Shown: positions 27,299 to 39,536 of the stretch, piece by piece
How the letters are laid out: each line of letters opens with the position of its first letter
Position numbering within the stretch: the stretch's first letter is position 1
Position numbers and translations under genes: made by a program
The notes under the pieces: model-generated
What the model was told of the DNA's origin: nothing
What the model saw: only the letters and a program-made list of their open reading frames with translations
The model's database searches: none
DNA from: JBBDMC01 sp963826055
Lineage (GTDB): Bacteria; Pseudomonadota; Alphaproteobacteria; Rhizobiales; Kaistiaceae
Assembly: GCA_963826055.1 (NCBI GenBank)
Contig: CAWGVO010000009.1
Location: 62,001 to 126,000 of the forward strand
Reading direction: 5' to 3'
DNA length: 64,000 nucleotides

Positions 27299-28109
27299 AT
27301 GGCTGACCTCAACGGAAAGACCCTCTTCATCACCGGCGCGAGCGCGGCATCGGCCTGGCGATCGCCCTGCGCGCGGCCAAGGACGGCGCGAACATCGCGA
27401 TCGCGGCGAAGACCGCCGAGCCGAACCCGAAGCTGCCGGGCACGATCTTCACCGCGGCCAAGGAGATCGAGGCCGCGGGCGGCAAGGCGCTGCCGGTCGG
27501 TTGCGACATCCGGTTCGAGGATCAGGTCGCCGCCGCGGTCGCGAAGACCGTCGAGACGTTCGGCGGCATCGACATCTGCGTCAACAACGCGAGCGCGATC
27601 AGCCTCACCGGCACCCAGGCGACGGAGATGAAGCGCTACGATCTGATGCACCGGATCAACACGCGCGGCACGTTCTCAGTCGCAGCTGTGCATCCCGCAC
27701 CTCAAGAAGGCCGAGAACCCCCACGTCCTCAACCTGTCGCCGCCGCTCAACATGGAGACGCGCTGGTTCGCGCCGCACGTCGCCTACACGATGGCGAAGT
27801 TCGGCATGAGCATGTGCGTGCTCGGCATGGCCGGCGAGTTCAAGCAGGCCGGATCGCGTTCAACGCGCTGTGGCCGCGCACCGTGATCGCGACCGCCGCG
27901 ATGCAGAACCTGCTCCGCGGCGCCGATACGGGCCTGCCGCAAGCCCGAGATCATGGGCGACGCGGCGCACGTGATCTGGCCGGCGCGCGCGAGTGCACCG
28001 GCAACTTCTTCATCGACGACGAGGTGCTCGCGTCGGGGGCGTCACCGATTTCGAAGCATACGCAGTGAAGCCGGGTACAGCCCTGCTGCCCGATCTGTTT
28101 CTCGACTGA
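27299..28109 (+). pseudogene. SDR family oxidoreductase (HSDL2-like) with about six indels
   Basis: ATG at 27299 after GGGAGAGGGG. Read across frames it gives MADLNGKTLFITGAS, then IGLAIALRAAKDGANIAIAAKT, ICVNNASAISLTGT, HVAYTMAKFGMSMCVLGMAGEF, FNALWPRTVIATAAMQNLL, and ends TALLPDLFLD at a TGA at 28107. It matches the long SDR group related to human HSDL2 (here the SDR domain only). Frame changes are needed near 27343, 27680, 27850, 27940, 27985 and 28035. Six indels in 0.8 kb is well above the local rate, so it may be really decaying; low-quality sequence remains possible. Confidence 0.7.
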
Positions 28110-28610
28110 GCGAGCCCAATGAGCCGGAACACACCGGCTCAGCCGGGCAGAGGATTGGGCGGGGCATCCAAATGGAAGCGGTCTCAGGATTGCCCCGATA
28201 ATCATGACGGCCCAGTAAGCCCACAGAAACAGCCAATCGTCCCAAAACCCCCGTTCGCGTCTAGCGAACATTAGGCCTTCTAGCTCGCATGGTTTGAAAT
28301 AGGTCTTGTAAATCCAATGCAGCCGCTTGCGGAATGTCGTCAGCGTGGACTGGAACTGTCTGCTGAGTAGCACTCCGTATGCCGCAGCAACGACCACAAG
28401 GACGGACAACAGCGGTCTTATCGCTTCCGTATGAAATTGGCTGTATCGCGAGATTGAAAATATCGCGATGTACACAGCGATGACGTAGTTTGTGGCAACC
28501 CACTGTTGCCGTTTCGAGAACATAATGTTGTCCACCACATCTTTGTAGGCATTCTGGATGTGGTTGGGCATAAGCGGCCGTTCATCGCCGCGCCTTTGTT
28601 CATCACTCAT
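27951..28610 (-). CDS. hypothetical membrane protein, apparently chimeric at its 3' end
   Basis: 219-aa frame. The first 145 residues look like a real protein: HIQNAYKDVVDNIMFSKRQQW, three hydrophobic helices (NYVIAVYIAIFSI; LLSVLVVVAAAYGVLL; WLFLWAYWAVMIIGAIL) and a cytoplasmic stretch between helices two and three. After about position 28155 the frame runs into DNA antisense to the end of the SDR pseudogene, and the sequence becomes Arg/Pro/Ser-rich and unlike a protein. I infer that the true 3' end was lost or truncated at a junction between 28110 and 28155. Base composition is more AT-rich than the flanks. No function recognised. Confidence 0.5.
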   Translation of the reverse strand: MSDEQRRGDERPLMPNHIQNAYKDVVDNIMFSKRQQWVATNYVIAVYIAIFSISRYSQFHTEAIRPLLSVLVVVAAAYGVLLSRQFQSTLTTFRKRLHWIYKTYFKPCELEGLMFARRERGFWDDWLFLWAYWAVMIIGAILRPLPFGCPAQSSARLSRCVPAHWARSVEKQIGQQGCTRLHCVCFEIGDAPDASTSSSMKKLPVHSRAPARSRAPRRP

Positions 28611-29005
28611 GGCGATCCTCCTATTTCAAGGCGCCGAAAAGTAGCATCAGAAGAACAGACGATGGCAGTTCTCTTTGGCTCCATCGCCTGGGCAACGGTA
28701 GTGACCAGTACCAAGATTTCTGCGACGGCAACAAATCGTCGCTTTGAATGCAGGTCACTTACCCGGTCGGGTGACCAGCGAGATTTTCTGAGAACCGGCG
28801 AGTCTTCACCGACCGACGAACCGCGACGAGCCGCAGATTTGGGTCACTTTGACGACGTACGGGAACCGGTGTGACCGGCTCCACCTACGGGGGCGTAAAC
28901 GAAATCGGCGGACTAGGTGGAGCATCGGTCACGGCTCGGCGCGCACATCTCTTCTCCTGTGTGCAAACCGGACCTTCACTTCAGCGGTCGGGAACGCGAA
29001 CGCGC
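28611..29005. other. 395-bp gap without a credible gene, containing repeat copy 1
   Basis: No frame here has protein-like composition. The main content is the first copy of the imperfect direct repeat (28753-28902). The rest shows no hairpin or coding signal I can support. Confidence 0.5.
28753..28902 (+). repeat. imperfect direct repeat, copy 1 (about 150 bp)
   Basis: Shares with 29608-29732, in the same orientation, the blocks GCGAGATTTTCTGAGAACC, GTCACTTTGA, and GACCGGCTCCACCTACGG plus GCGTAAACG. Copy 1 is longer by about 25 bp in the middle. The pair brackets the cupin gene. It could be a non-autonomous element or debris of an insertion sequence; I could not assign a family. Confidence 0.75.
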
Positions 29006-29383
29006 TTAGCGAATGTTTTCTTCCAGGCCGACAAACATAAAGGCCGCGCTTTCGCCGCCTTGGATTGTGCTCAAGTGACCTTTGCTGGCCTCATCGTTGA
29101 CCAGTAGAACGTCGCCTGGACCCATCTCGATGGTTTCGCCATCGGTCGCCAGGACTGTGAGTTTTCCCTTAAGCATCACGCAGAACTGCTTGCGGGGCGT
29201 CGCATGAAATTCCTTATCCCAGCCGGGCGGAGCAATCATGAAGAGCGACGTGGTTGTCGGCATAGCAGCTGATACGTGCACCGGCATCGATGGCGGTGCA
29301 AAAGCACGCTTTTCGAAGTCTATCTCGATCACCCTGAAATGCGTTTCGCCTTGATCATGTGCGAAAATCTCGGTCAGTCGCAT
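29006..29383 (-). CDS. small cupin domain protein
   Basis: 125 aa single-domain cupin. KEFHATPRKQFCVMLKGKLTVLATDG is the first cupin motif (His, Gln and a Gly-rich turn) and MGPGDVLLVNDEASKGH the second. It has no signal peptide. The metal-binding set seems partial (H then Q in motif 1, H in motif 2). Substrate unknown. It sits between the two copies of the direct repeat, in a more AT-rich patch, suggesting it arrived with or was isolated by that element. Confidence 0.75.
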   Translation of the reverse strand: MRLTEIFAHDQGETHFRVIEIDFEKRAFAPPSMPVHVSAAMPTTTSLFMIAPPGWDKEFHATPRKQFCVMLKGKLTVLATDGETIEMGPGDVLLVNDEASKGHLSTIQGGESAAFMFVGLEENIR

Positions 29384-29873
29384 TTCAAATTCCTTCTGCG
29401 GAGCATATGAATTAGCTTAACCCAAGAGCGGATAACTCAAAGCGTTATCCAGGAGAAATTTCCTCGCGGCGACGTCCATTCTCGGCGCATTTGACACGTC
29501 ATCAGCGACGTCCGCCAAGTCGGCAAAGCACCCGAAACCGAGCGTGCCGGTTCGCGAAAAACTTGTGAGTACGCGGCCCAGTTTTTGCGCCGAGCCCACA
29601 AGATTCTGGTCACATGTCAGGTCAGGTGACGAGCGAGATTTTCTGAGAACCGGCGAGACATTCACCGAACCGCAGTCACTTTGAGAACGTATGAAAGCCG
29701 GTGAGACCGGCTCCACCTACGGGGCGTAAACGACGCACCGATCGTGAATCATGCAAACGGTGCGTAATCCACCGCGAGGCAGGCGCTGCGTCTCGAAAGA
29801 TGGTGGGTTGCACCTCCGGCTAACCCGCCATCTTTCTACGATGCGAACCTGCCAACCGCAGGCGGGATCAGCG
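29384..29873. other. 490-bp gap: possible gene remnant and repeat copy 2
   Basis: On the minus strand 29607-29417 reads ...GSAQKLGRVLTSF... to ARKFLLDNALSYPLLG and a stop, which looks like the C-terminal end of some protein whose 5' part is replaced by repeat copy 2. I cannot name it. The remaining 29733-29873 shows no gene. Confidence 0.35.
29608..29732 (+). repeat. imperfect direct repeat, copy 2 (about 125 bp)
   Basis: Second copy of the element at 28753-28902, same orientation, 705 bp further on. The blocks GAGATTTTCTGAGAACCGGC and CCGGCTCCACCTACGGGG are shared, while the middle is shorter and diverged. Its left edge abuts the possible truncated reading frame on the minus strand. Confidence 0.75.
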
Positions 29874-30428
29874 TTACGTAATGTTGATTGCGGACACCAC
29901 CTTGTCGCTGCCAACGGTGTTGTAGTGGATTTTCACATGGTCGCCGACGCCAAGTTCAGCCGTGCTGAAGGCCTCCGGGACCGTGAACTGCGTTCCGTCC
30001 GCGAGCGTCAGGGTGTGGTTTTCGGCGTGGATGGACTTGATGCTGCCGGTGGCAACGGAATTGGCCATCTGCGCGTTCGCGACCGGCTGGTTCGTCGCGC
30101 CGTACATCAGCGGCTGGCCGTCGGTGACTTGCGACGGTGCCGCCTCGATCTTGGTGGCCATGAGCCGGCCGTTGTCGTTCTGGGTCTGATCGTAGGTGAT
30201 CGTGACCTCCATGCCGCGCCTGAGGGCATCGAGGTTGGCGTTGTTCGGCAGGACAAAGACCTTGCCGTCATCGAGCTGCACGGTGCCGATAGCGGCAAAC
30301 CGCACCTGCGTCGCGGTGTTGCGGCTGAAATCGGCAATCTTGCCGGTATCAGTTTTGGCAGCGAGGGCAATTGACGAAGATGCCGCGAGGGCCAGAGTGG
30401 CGCCCGCTGCGATCATTGCGCGTTTCAT
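29874..30428 (-). CDS. exported DUF1344-like protein
   Basis: 184 aa from the ATG at 30428, which has AAAGGAGG seven bases upstream. Signal peptide MKRAMIAAGATLALAASSSIALA. The mature part has two small beta units: one around IGTVQLDDGKVFVLPNNAN...MEVTITYDQ and a second around GSIKSIHAENHTLTLADGTQF...VGDHVKIHYN, the DUF1344 type pattern. Predicted periplasmic; function unknown. A GC palindrome lies in its leader. Confidence 0.75.
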   Translation of the reverse strand: MKRAMIAAGATLALAASSSIALAAKTDTGKIADFSRNTATQVRFAAIGTVQLDDGKVFVLPNNANLDALRRGMEVTITYDQTQNDNGRLMATKIEAAPSQVTDGQPLMYGATNQPVANAQMANSVATGSIKSIHAENHTLTLADGTQFTVPEAFSTAELGVGDHVKIHYNTVGSDKVVSAINIT

Positions 30429-30462
30429 TGGTTTGCCTCCTTTCAAAGTTGCTGGCCCCGTT

Positions 30463-30484
30463 CCCCCCGACCTCGATCGGGGGG
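30463..30484 (-). promoter_or_regulatory. GC palindrome in the leader of the DUF1344-like gene
   Basis: CCCCCCGA and TCGGGGGG form a perfect 8-bp stem with a six-base loop, 35 bp upstream of the ATG at 30428. It could be an operator, an attenuating hairpin or chance in GC-rich DNA. Confidence 0.4.
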
Positions 30485-30720
30485 GTTGAGCCCTTCTGCA
30501 CCCCGCATTCATTGACGACGCCACCTGACCTATCGCGCCACCGTCGTTTTTCAACCGTACGCATCCCGGAGATTGCGGAAGCGCACGTCAAGCGGGCGCT
30601 TGATCCGCACCGTTGGTCGATCACAGCCGGACTACCCGGCAACCTGTTCGTTCAGCTTGTCTCGATGGGAAGCAAGCTCGTGGCCGGGAGAAAACCGGAA
30701 GCGATTTGAAGAGGCGGATT

Positions 30721-30749
30721 GCCCGGGTTTCGCTGCGCTTCACCCGGGC
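30721..30749 (-). terminator. hairpin downstream of the small exported protein gene
   Basis: GCCCGGGT and ACCCGGGC form an 8-bp stem around a 13-base loop, 8 bp past the stop at 30757. It has no strong T run, so it may be a Rho-independent terminator of weak type or an mRNA-end stabiliser. The same CCCGGGT-GAAGCGCAGCG-type hairpin is familiar from intergenic spaces of many proteobacteria. Confidence 0.55.
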
Positions 30750-30756
30750 CGCTTTG

Positions 30757-31077
30757 CTAGTGGCAGTTCGACAGCGTGTAGCGAATTATTTCGTAGTTTG
30801 TGTTGGTCGATCCGCCCGATTGGGTCAGCTCACAAGTGAAAGTCCGATTGGCGACGGGCAAGTATGCCTTGTAGACCTCGGGATCTTTCTTTTCCCAGAC
30901 GGTATTTCGGATCACGTAGTTTCCCGGATTGCTCTTCAGCGCGCATTTCACGCCAGCGTACTTGAGCCCCCCGGAATCGCCTGCAAAGCCCTTGCAGATA
31001 CCCTCTTCAGCCTCCGCTGTCGGCGCCACCGCAAGCACGATCACAGCGGTGACTACGGCGAGATTCGCGTTGTTCAT
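30757..31077 (-). CDS. small exported protein with four cysteines
   Basis: 106 aa from the ATG at 31077 (GGAGG six bases upstream). Signal peptide MNNANLAVVTAVIVLAVAPTAEA, then a mature protein of about 83 residues with Cys in GICKGF, VKCAL, FTCELT and SNCH, able to form two disulfides. YEIIRYTLSNCH ends the chain. I recognise no family. It lies between polA and the repeat island. Confidence 0.65.
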   Translation of the reverse strand: MNNANLAVVTAVIVLAVAPTAEAEEGICKGFAGDSGGLKYAGVKCALKSNPGNYVIRNTVWEKKDPEVYKAYLPVANRTFTCELTQSGGSTNTNYEIIRYTLSNCH

Positions 31078-31355
31078 CTCTGCCTCCATTGGTCTGTACG
31101 AAATCAGTACGGCGTGATGAGCCGCCATGGAGAGGAGCACCTGGCTTGCGTGGCATCGCGGCGTCCCAGTTGCTTTGCCGTCGAAGTCGCGTATTCGCGA
31201 ACCAGTGCATATGTCAGAGGTATTCGAACGCCACGATAGAACGTCCTAAGGAATACTAGCACAAATCTTGTCGATGAGCTCTCTTTTTCACGCCTTCGCG
31301 AGCCTGAGCGGCGCGGCCCTTCCCTCCCGATCCGGCGCCGGCCATATTGCCCCCG

Positions 31356-34317
<2,962 letters not shown>

Positions 34318-34321
<4 letters not shown>

Positions 34322-34725
34322 GCCATAGGCGAGTTGCGCGCCGCGTCGATGCTCCACGGGCCGGGTCCCGCGGCGGCGATGTAGAGATAGATGAAGCAGA
34401 ACAGCACCGCCGATTCGCCAAAGTTGGCGATCGGGTAGAGGCTGTGCGGTGCGTGCGAGGTCCAGTAGGCGACCGCCATTTCGCCCGACAGCACGAAGGC
34501 GGCGAGCCGGGTGTAGACGCCAAAGATCAGCATCAGGCTGCCCACCAGCTCCAGCACGCCGATGAACCAGAAACCGGAGAAGAGGACCGGCGATGGCCCC
34601 CGCGTCGGCGGGAAGGCGAAGAGCTTCATCGTCGCGTGCTCGAGGAAGACGAGCGCGGTAACGATGCGGAGCGTCGAAAGGAGCTGCGGCCGGTAGAGGC
34701 CGACGCGGCCGAAGAATGCGTGCAC
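34318..34725 (-). CDS. DoxX family membrane protein
   Basis: 135 aa from a GTG at 34725 with AAGGA upstream; the longer frame to 34800 starts in low-complexity sequence. Four helices, with LRIVTALVFLEHATMKLFAFP and the FWFIGVLELVGSLMLIFGVYTR segment typical of DoxX. Family members are small inner-membrane proteins linked in some bacteria to quinol or thiol redox chemistry; no function can be fixed here. Confidence 0.82.
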
Positions 34726-34826
34726 GATAGGGAAGTCCTTGCGCTCAGCGTCGCCGCCCCAGCCAATGGCAGACGCCGGCGTGCCCGCGCAAGCCGGCAT
34801 TGGTCACAAGGCGGTGATGGCGCTCG

Positions 34827-35327
34827 TCAGTCCGACCGCTTGCCGAAGAAGGCGCCGATCATGCCGGCCAGTTCCGCCTTGCCCGGTCTCAGCATGCCCC
34901 AGGCGTTGCCGCCGGCGAGCCGGTCGAGTTCCCGCTGGCGGCGCAGAAGCAATTCGACGAAGCGGCCGACCAGCGTCGGCGATTGGTCGAGCACGTGAGC
35001 CAGCGCCTGCTTGTTGACCTCGACGGTTCTCACCGGCTCCAGCGCGGTAACGGTGGCGCTCCGCCGCGCACCGGTCAGCAGCGACATCTCGCCGAAGATG
35101 CCGCCGGGACCGAGCGTCGCAACCGGCCTCTGCTCGCCGGCAATGGTGACGCTGACCGTGCCCGAAACGATCACGAACATCGAATGGCCGGGGCCGTCTT
35201 CCTCGATCGGCGTGGCGCCTTTCGGGAAGTCGATGAAGCGTGCCCGCGCCGCCAGCATGTCGATCTCGGCGTCGGTCAGCACGTCCCCGAAGAAGGAAGT
35301 TGACTTGAGGATGTCTTTCGGATTCAT
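34827..35327 (-). CDS. cyclic nucleotide-binding domain protein without a DNA-binding domain
   Basis: 166 aa from the ATG at 35327. A single cNMP-binding beta roll (about 5-120) with PIEEDGPGHSMFVIVSGTVSV and the phosphate-binding cassette GGIFGEMSLLTGARRSATVTA. No helix-turn-helix follows; the C-terminal 45 residues are basic and helical. It may gate a partner protein or simply be a small effector. Not a Crp transcription factor. Confidence 0.82.
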   Translation of the reverse strand: MNPKDILKSTSFFGDVLTDAEIDMLAARARFIDFPKGATPIEEDGPGHSMFVIVSGTVSVTIAGEQRPVATLGPGGIFGEMSLLTGARRSATVTALEPVRTVEVNKQALAHVLDQSPTLVGRFVELLLRRQRELDRLAGGNAWGMLRPGKAELAGMIGAFFGKRSD

Positions 35328-35576
35328 CGCCCGTAGTCCGCGTTTGAATTGGGCGCGCACTCTCCATTGTGCGGCAAAGCCGGTCAAGGACGTAGGTCAC
35401 ATCCTCTCCATGCCTTGATTCGGCCGGTTCCGGCACCCAGATAGCCTGCACCAGAATCATGGTTTCGCCCTTGCCCTGACGCCTTCCACGCCCCGACTGG
35501 GGCTCCCCTCCGACCGGCAGCCACAGGCGAAGTGCGTCCCGCGCTCCGCCCTCTGCCGCACCGGAGGAGAAGAGCC

Positions 35577-35768
35577 ATGGCAGAGAAGCCGGGCAACGGG
35601 AATCGTTCGAGAGATTCCAGGTCGGATTCGGAAAACAGGAAGCGGCGTCGCGCCGAAAACATCGCCAGGGCCGAGTTTGGCCGCTTCTACTGGAACGACC
35701 GCCTGGAATGCGAACTCCGCCAGTCGCTCAGCGCGGCGGCGAAGCGGAAACGGAAATCGAAAGACTGA
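35577..35768 (+). CDS. small, highly basic hypothetical protein
   Basis: 63 aa. The ATG at 35577 has a near-perfect GGAGGAG seven bases upstream, the main reason to believe it. Composition is about one third Arg/Lys, ending AAAKRKRKSKD, with SENRKRRRAENIARAEFGRFYW in the middle, faintly like DUF4169. Probably a nucleic-acid or ribosome-associated small protein, but this is only from composition. It converges with pheT. Confidence 0.6.
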   Translation: MAEKPGNGNRSRDSRSDSENRKRRRAENIARAEFGRFYWNDRLECELRQSLSAAAKRKRKSKD

Positions 35769-35790
35769 GACGACACCAGCGCGGGCGCGC

Positions 35791-38215
35791 TCAGGTCCTG
35801 AGCGCCCCGCCAGTCGCCTTTTCCACGGCCGCCACGATCTTCCGCGCCGCCGCATCGATCTCCGCGTCGGTCATGCGTGCGCTCGTTCGGTTGCATCGTC
35901 ACCTCGATCGCCACCGATTTCTTGTCCGGCGCCGAGCGCGTCGCCCTCGAAGACGTCGAACACCGAGACGGCGGTGATCAGCGCGCGATCGGCGCCCGCG
36001 GCGGCCTTGACGATTCGCTGCGCCTCCACATTACCGTCGACCACGAAAGCGAAGTCGCGGCGGACCGGCTGCAGATCGGACAGCGTCAGCGGCGGCTTGG
36101 TCTTGGTCGGCTGCGCCTTGGGCAGCGGGATCGCTTCGAGAATGATCTCGAACCCGGCAAGCGGGCCCTCGCGCGTCGATCAGTTCCAGCACCCTGGGAT
36201 GGAACTCGCCGAAGGTGCCGATCACCGTCTTCGGGCCTAGGCGGATGGTGCCGGAGCGGCCGGGGTGGAACCACGCCGGCGCGTCGGCGGTCACCTGCAC
36301 GTTCTCCGGCGACAGCCCGAGCGCATCGAGCGTGGCGAGCGCGTCGGCCTTGGCGTCGAACACCGAGACCGGTGCGGCCGCGCCGGACCAATGGCGGCCG
36401 CTGCCGGCGACCTGCGCCGTGCCGCGCCGGATGCCCGCGGCGGCGGTCACCTGATCCTCGGGCCGGTCGCCGCGATAGACCTGTCCGACCTCGAACAGGG
36501 CAAGGTCGGCGAAGCCGCGGTCGGCGTTGCGTTGCGCCGCCGCGACGAGGCCGGGCAGCAGGCTCGGCCGCATGTCCGACATGTCCGGCGCAATCGGGTT
36601 GGCGAGCTTCAGCGCCTCGTCGCCGCCGCCGAACGCCGCTGCCGCCGTCTCCGAGATGAACGACCACGTCACCGCCTCGGTCAGCCCGCGCGTGGCGAGC
36701 GCCCGCTTTGCGCGCCGCGTCCTGATCTGGATCGGCGTCAGCACGGGCCTGGCGACGGTGGGGCTGCGCGCCATCGCCGCCGCCGGTATCTTGTCGACGC
36801 CGATGATGCGGACGATCTCCTCGACGATGTCCGCCTTGATGCTGGCGTCCGGCCGCCACGTCGGGATCGAGACGCGTGATCGTCCCCTTGGTGCGGTGCG
36901 GCCGCGAGGTGAAGCCGAGGTCATCGAGGATCCTCGTCACCTCGCTGATCGAGGGGTCGATGCCGGCGATGCGTTTGACCTCGCTCACCGGGAAGTCGAC
37001 CACGTTCGCCGGCTCCGGCACCTCGCCGGCGACGAGTGATTTCGCTCGGCGTGCCGCCGCAGAGGTCCATCACCATCCGCGTCGCGAGCTCCAGCCCCGG
37101 CACCATGAACGCCGGATCGACCCCGCGCTCGAAGCGATGGCGCGCGTCGGAGACGATGCCGAGCCGGCGGCCGGTGCGGTGGATGTTGAGCGGGTCCCAC
37201 AGCGCCGATTCGATCAGCACGTCGGTGGTCGTCTCGTCGCAGCCGGTGGCCTCGCCGCCCATGATGCCGGCGATCGATTCGACGCCCGCCTCGTCGGCGA
37301 TGACGCAGACGTCGGCGTCGAGCGTGTAGGTCTTGCCGTCGAGCGCCACCACCGTCTCGCCGTCGCGCGCGCGCCGGACGGTGAGGTTGCCCTTCACCTT
37401 GGCGGCGTCGAAGACGTGCAGCGGCCGGCAGCGGTCGAACGTGACGAAGTTGGTGATGTCCACCAGCGCGTTGATGGGCCGGAGACCGATGGCGCGGAGC
37501 CGCCGTTGCAGCCACTCCGGCGACGGGCCGTTGGTGACGCCGCGCACCAGCCTGAGGCCGAAGGCCGGGCAGAGCGGCGGCGTGATGCCGAAGTCGAGCG
37601 TGACGCCGACCGGACAGGGGCCGTCGCCTGCGACCGGCTCGACCGGCCGCTCGATCAGCCGGCCGACGCCGGCGGCGGCGAGGTCGCGGGCGATGCCGGA
37701 GATGCCGAAGGCGTCCGGCCGGTTGGTGGTGATCGCGACGTCGATCACCGGATCGTCGAGGTGGGCATAGGCGGCGTACGCTTCGCCGACCGGCGCGTCG
37801 GCGGGCAGGTCGACGATGCCGGTGTGGTCGTCGGAGAGACCCAACTCGCGCTCCGACAGCAGCATGCCGTTCGATTCGACCCCGCGGATGACGCCCTTCT
37901 GGAGGTCGACGCCGGTGCCGGGAATGTGGGTGCCGGCCGGCGCGAACACGCCGATCATGCCGGCGCGCGCATTGGGCGCCCCGCACACCACCTGGATGTT
38001 GGAGCCGTCGCCGGGATCGACCACGCACACGCGCAGCCGGTCGGCGTTCGGGTGCTTCTCGGCCGAGACGACCCGCGCCACCTGAACGGCGCGTACATTT
38101 TCGCCGGGTCCTCGACCGCCTCCACCTCGAGCCCGATCATGGTCATGGCCTCGACGATGCCGTCGAGGGAGGCCGTGTCGAGGTGCTCCTTGAGCCAGGA
38201 GAGGGTGAGTTTCAT
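35791..38215 (-). CDS. pheT: phenylalanine-tRNA ligase beta subunit, split by about six frameshifts
   Basis: Start ATG 38215 (MKLTLSWLKEHLDT), stop TGA at 35791, about 807 aa when repaired. Domains in order: N-terminal tRNA-binding (VARVVSAEKHPNADRLRVC), B3/B4 (INALVDITNFV, DARHRFERGVDP), B5 (EVKRIAGIDPSISEVTRILDDLGF), catalytic-like core (EEIVRIIGVDKIP) and the C-terminal FDX-ACB anticodon-binding domain, ending KIVAAVEKATGGALRT. Frame changes fall near 38105, 37037, 36880, 36173, 35932 and 35877. All domains are conserved, and pheT is essential, so the breaks are most likely errors in the sequence. It follows pheS. Confidence 0.93.
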
Positions 38216-38321
38216 TTTGCCGTCTTGAATTTCCGCCGTCATTGGAGGGGCGAACGACGACGCCTCCATGTGCGATCGGCAGTGGACTGCTTCGCCTCGC
38301 TCGCAATGACGAAACGGACGA

Positions 38322-39415
38322 TCAGCTCAGCCCTCCGGCCAGGCTAGGCAGGTCGAGCGGGCGGAAGCCGTAGTGGTTGAGCCAGCGCACGTCGGCGTCG
38401 AAGAAGGCGCGGAGATCCGGCATCCCGTACTTCAGCATGGCGATGCGGTCGATGCCGATGCCCCAGGCGAAGCCCTGGTACCGGTCGGGGTCGTGGCCGC
38501 CGGCGCGGATGACGTTGGGGTGCACCATGCCGCAGCCCAGAATCTCCAGCCAGTCGTCGCCCTCGCCGAAGCGGATTTCGTTGCCCTGCCGGCGGCAGCC
38601 GATGTCGACTTCCATCGACGGCTCGGTGAACGGGAAATAGCTCGGCCGGAAGCGCATCTTGACGCGGTCGACCTCGAAGAACGCCTTGCAGAATTCCTCC
38701 AGCACCCATTTCAGGTGGCCGATGTGGCTTTCCTCGTCGATCACCAGCCCCTCCACCTGATGGAACATCGGCGTGTGGGTCTGGTCGGAATCGAAGCGGT
38801 AGGTGCGGCCCGGGAATGATCACCCGGATCGGCGGCTTCTGCGTCTCCATGGTGCGGATCTGCACCGGCGAGGTGTGGGTGCGAAGCAGCCTGCGCTCGC
38901 CGTCCGCCTTCTCGCGGAAGAAGAAGGTGTCGTGCATGTCGCGGGCCGGGTGGCCGACCGGGAAGTTGAGCGCGGTGAAGTTGTAGTAGTCGGTCTCGAT
39001 GTCCGGCCCCTCGGCGATGGCGAAGCCGAGGTCGGCGAAGATGACGCTGATCTCGTCGATCACCTGGCTGACCGGGTGGATGCGGCCGGTCTCCAGCGGC
39101 GACGGCCTGACCGGCAGCGTCACGTCGACGGTGTCCTCGGCGAGGCGGCGGGCGAGCGCCTCGTCCTTGAGCACCGCGCGGCGCTCGGCGATCGCCTGGT
39201 TGATGCGGTCTTTCAGCCCGTTGAGCGCCGGTCCCATCACCGAGCGCTCCTCCGGCGTCATGCGCGCCGAGGCCCTTCAGGAGGTCGGAGACGACGCCCT
39301 TCTTGCCGAGCGCCGCCACGCGCACCGCCTCCAGCGCCGCTTCGTCGCCGGCGCCGGCGATGCGTCCGAGGAGATCGCGCTCCAGTGTCTCGATGTCGGC
39401 TGCGTTTGTGGTCAT
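38322..39415 (-). CDS. pheS: phenylalanine-tRNA ligase alpha subunit, split by two frameshifts
   Basis: Start ATG 39415 (MTTNAADIETLERDLL). The coiled-coil N-terminal domain leads into the catalytic core: HPVSQVIDEISVIFADLGF, HPARDMHDTFFF (motif 1/2 region), RTHTSPVQIRTM, then after the second break VDIGCRRQGNEIRF and the motif 3 segment GFAWGIGIDRIAML. Two extra bases (GC repeat) near 39267 and one extra G near 38813 break the frame. Repaired length about 363 aa. With PheT it charges tRNA-Phe. Confidence 0.94.
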
Positions 39416-39536
39416 CGAACCCGCCCGGGTACGCGCCCGCCTCAACAGAAATGCGCCGTCGCGACAAGCGCCGCCATCGGTCCGGTCCCGACCGCCGCGT
39501 CCACCGGGGCCGGTGCGCCGGCGGCAAGTCAACGGA

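Larger units (their letters stand above)
30429..30756. other. 328-bp gap with upstream palindrome and downstream hairpin
   Basis: Between the DUF1344-like gene start and the end of the next minus-strand gene. It holds the palindrome at 30463-30484 and the hairpin at 30721-30749. No reading frame here looks coding. Confidence 0.6.

Noticed and set aside
34827..35327. Crp/Fnr family transcription factor
   Set aside because: Only the cyclic-nucleotide-binding roll is present; there is no helix-turn-helix domain.
35791..39415. pheT and pheS as pseudogenes
   Set aside because: Both are essential single-copy genes in their normal operon, every domain is conserved, and the breaks are simple indels; sequence error explains this better.
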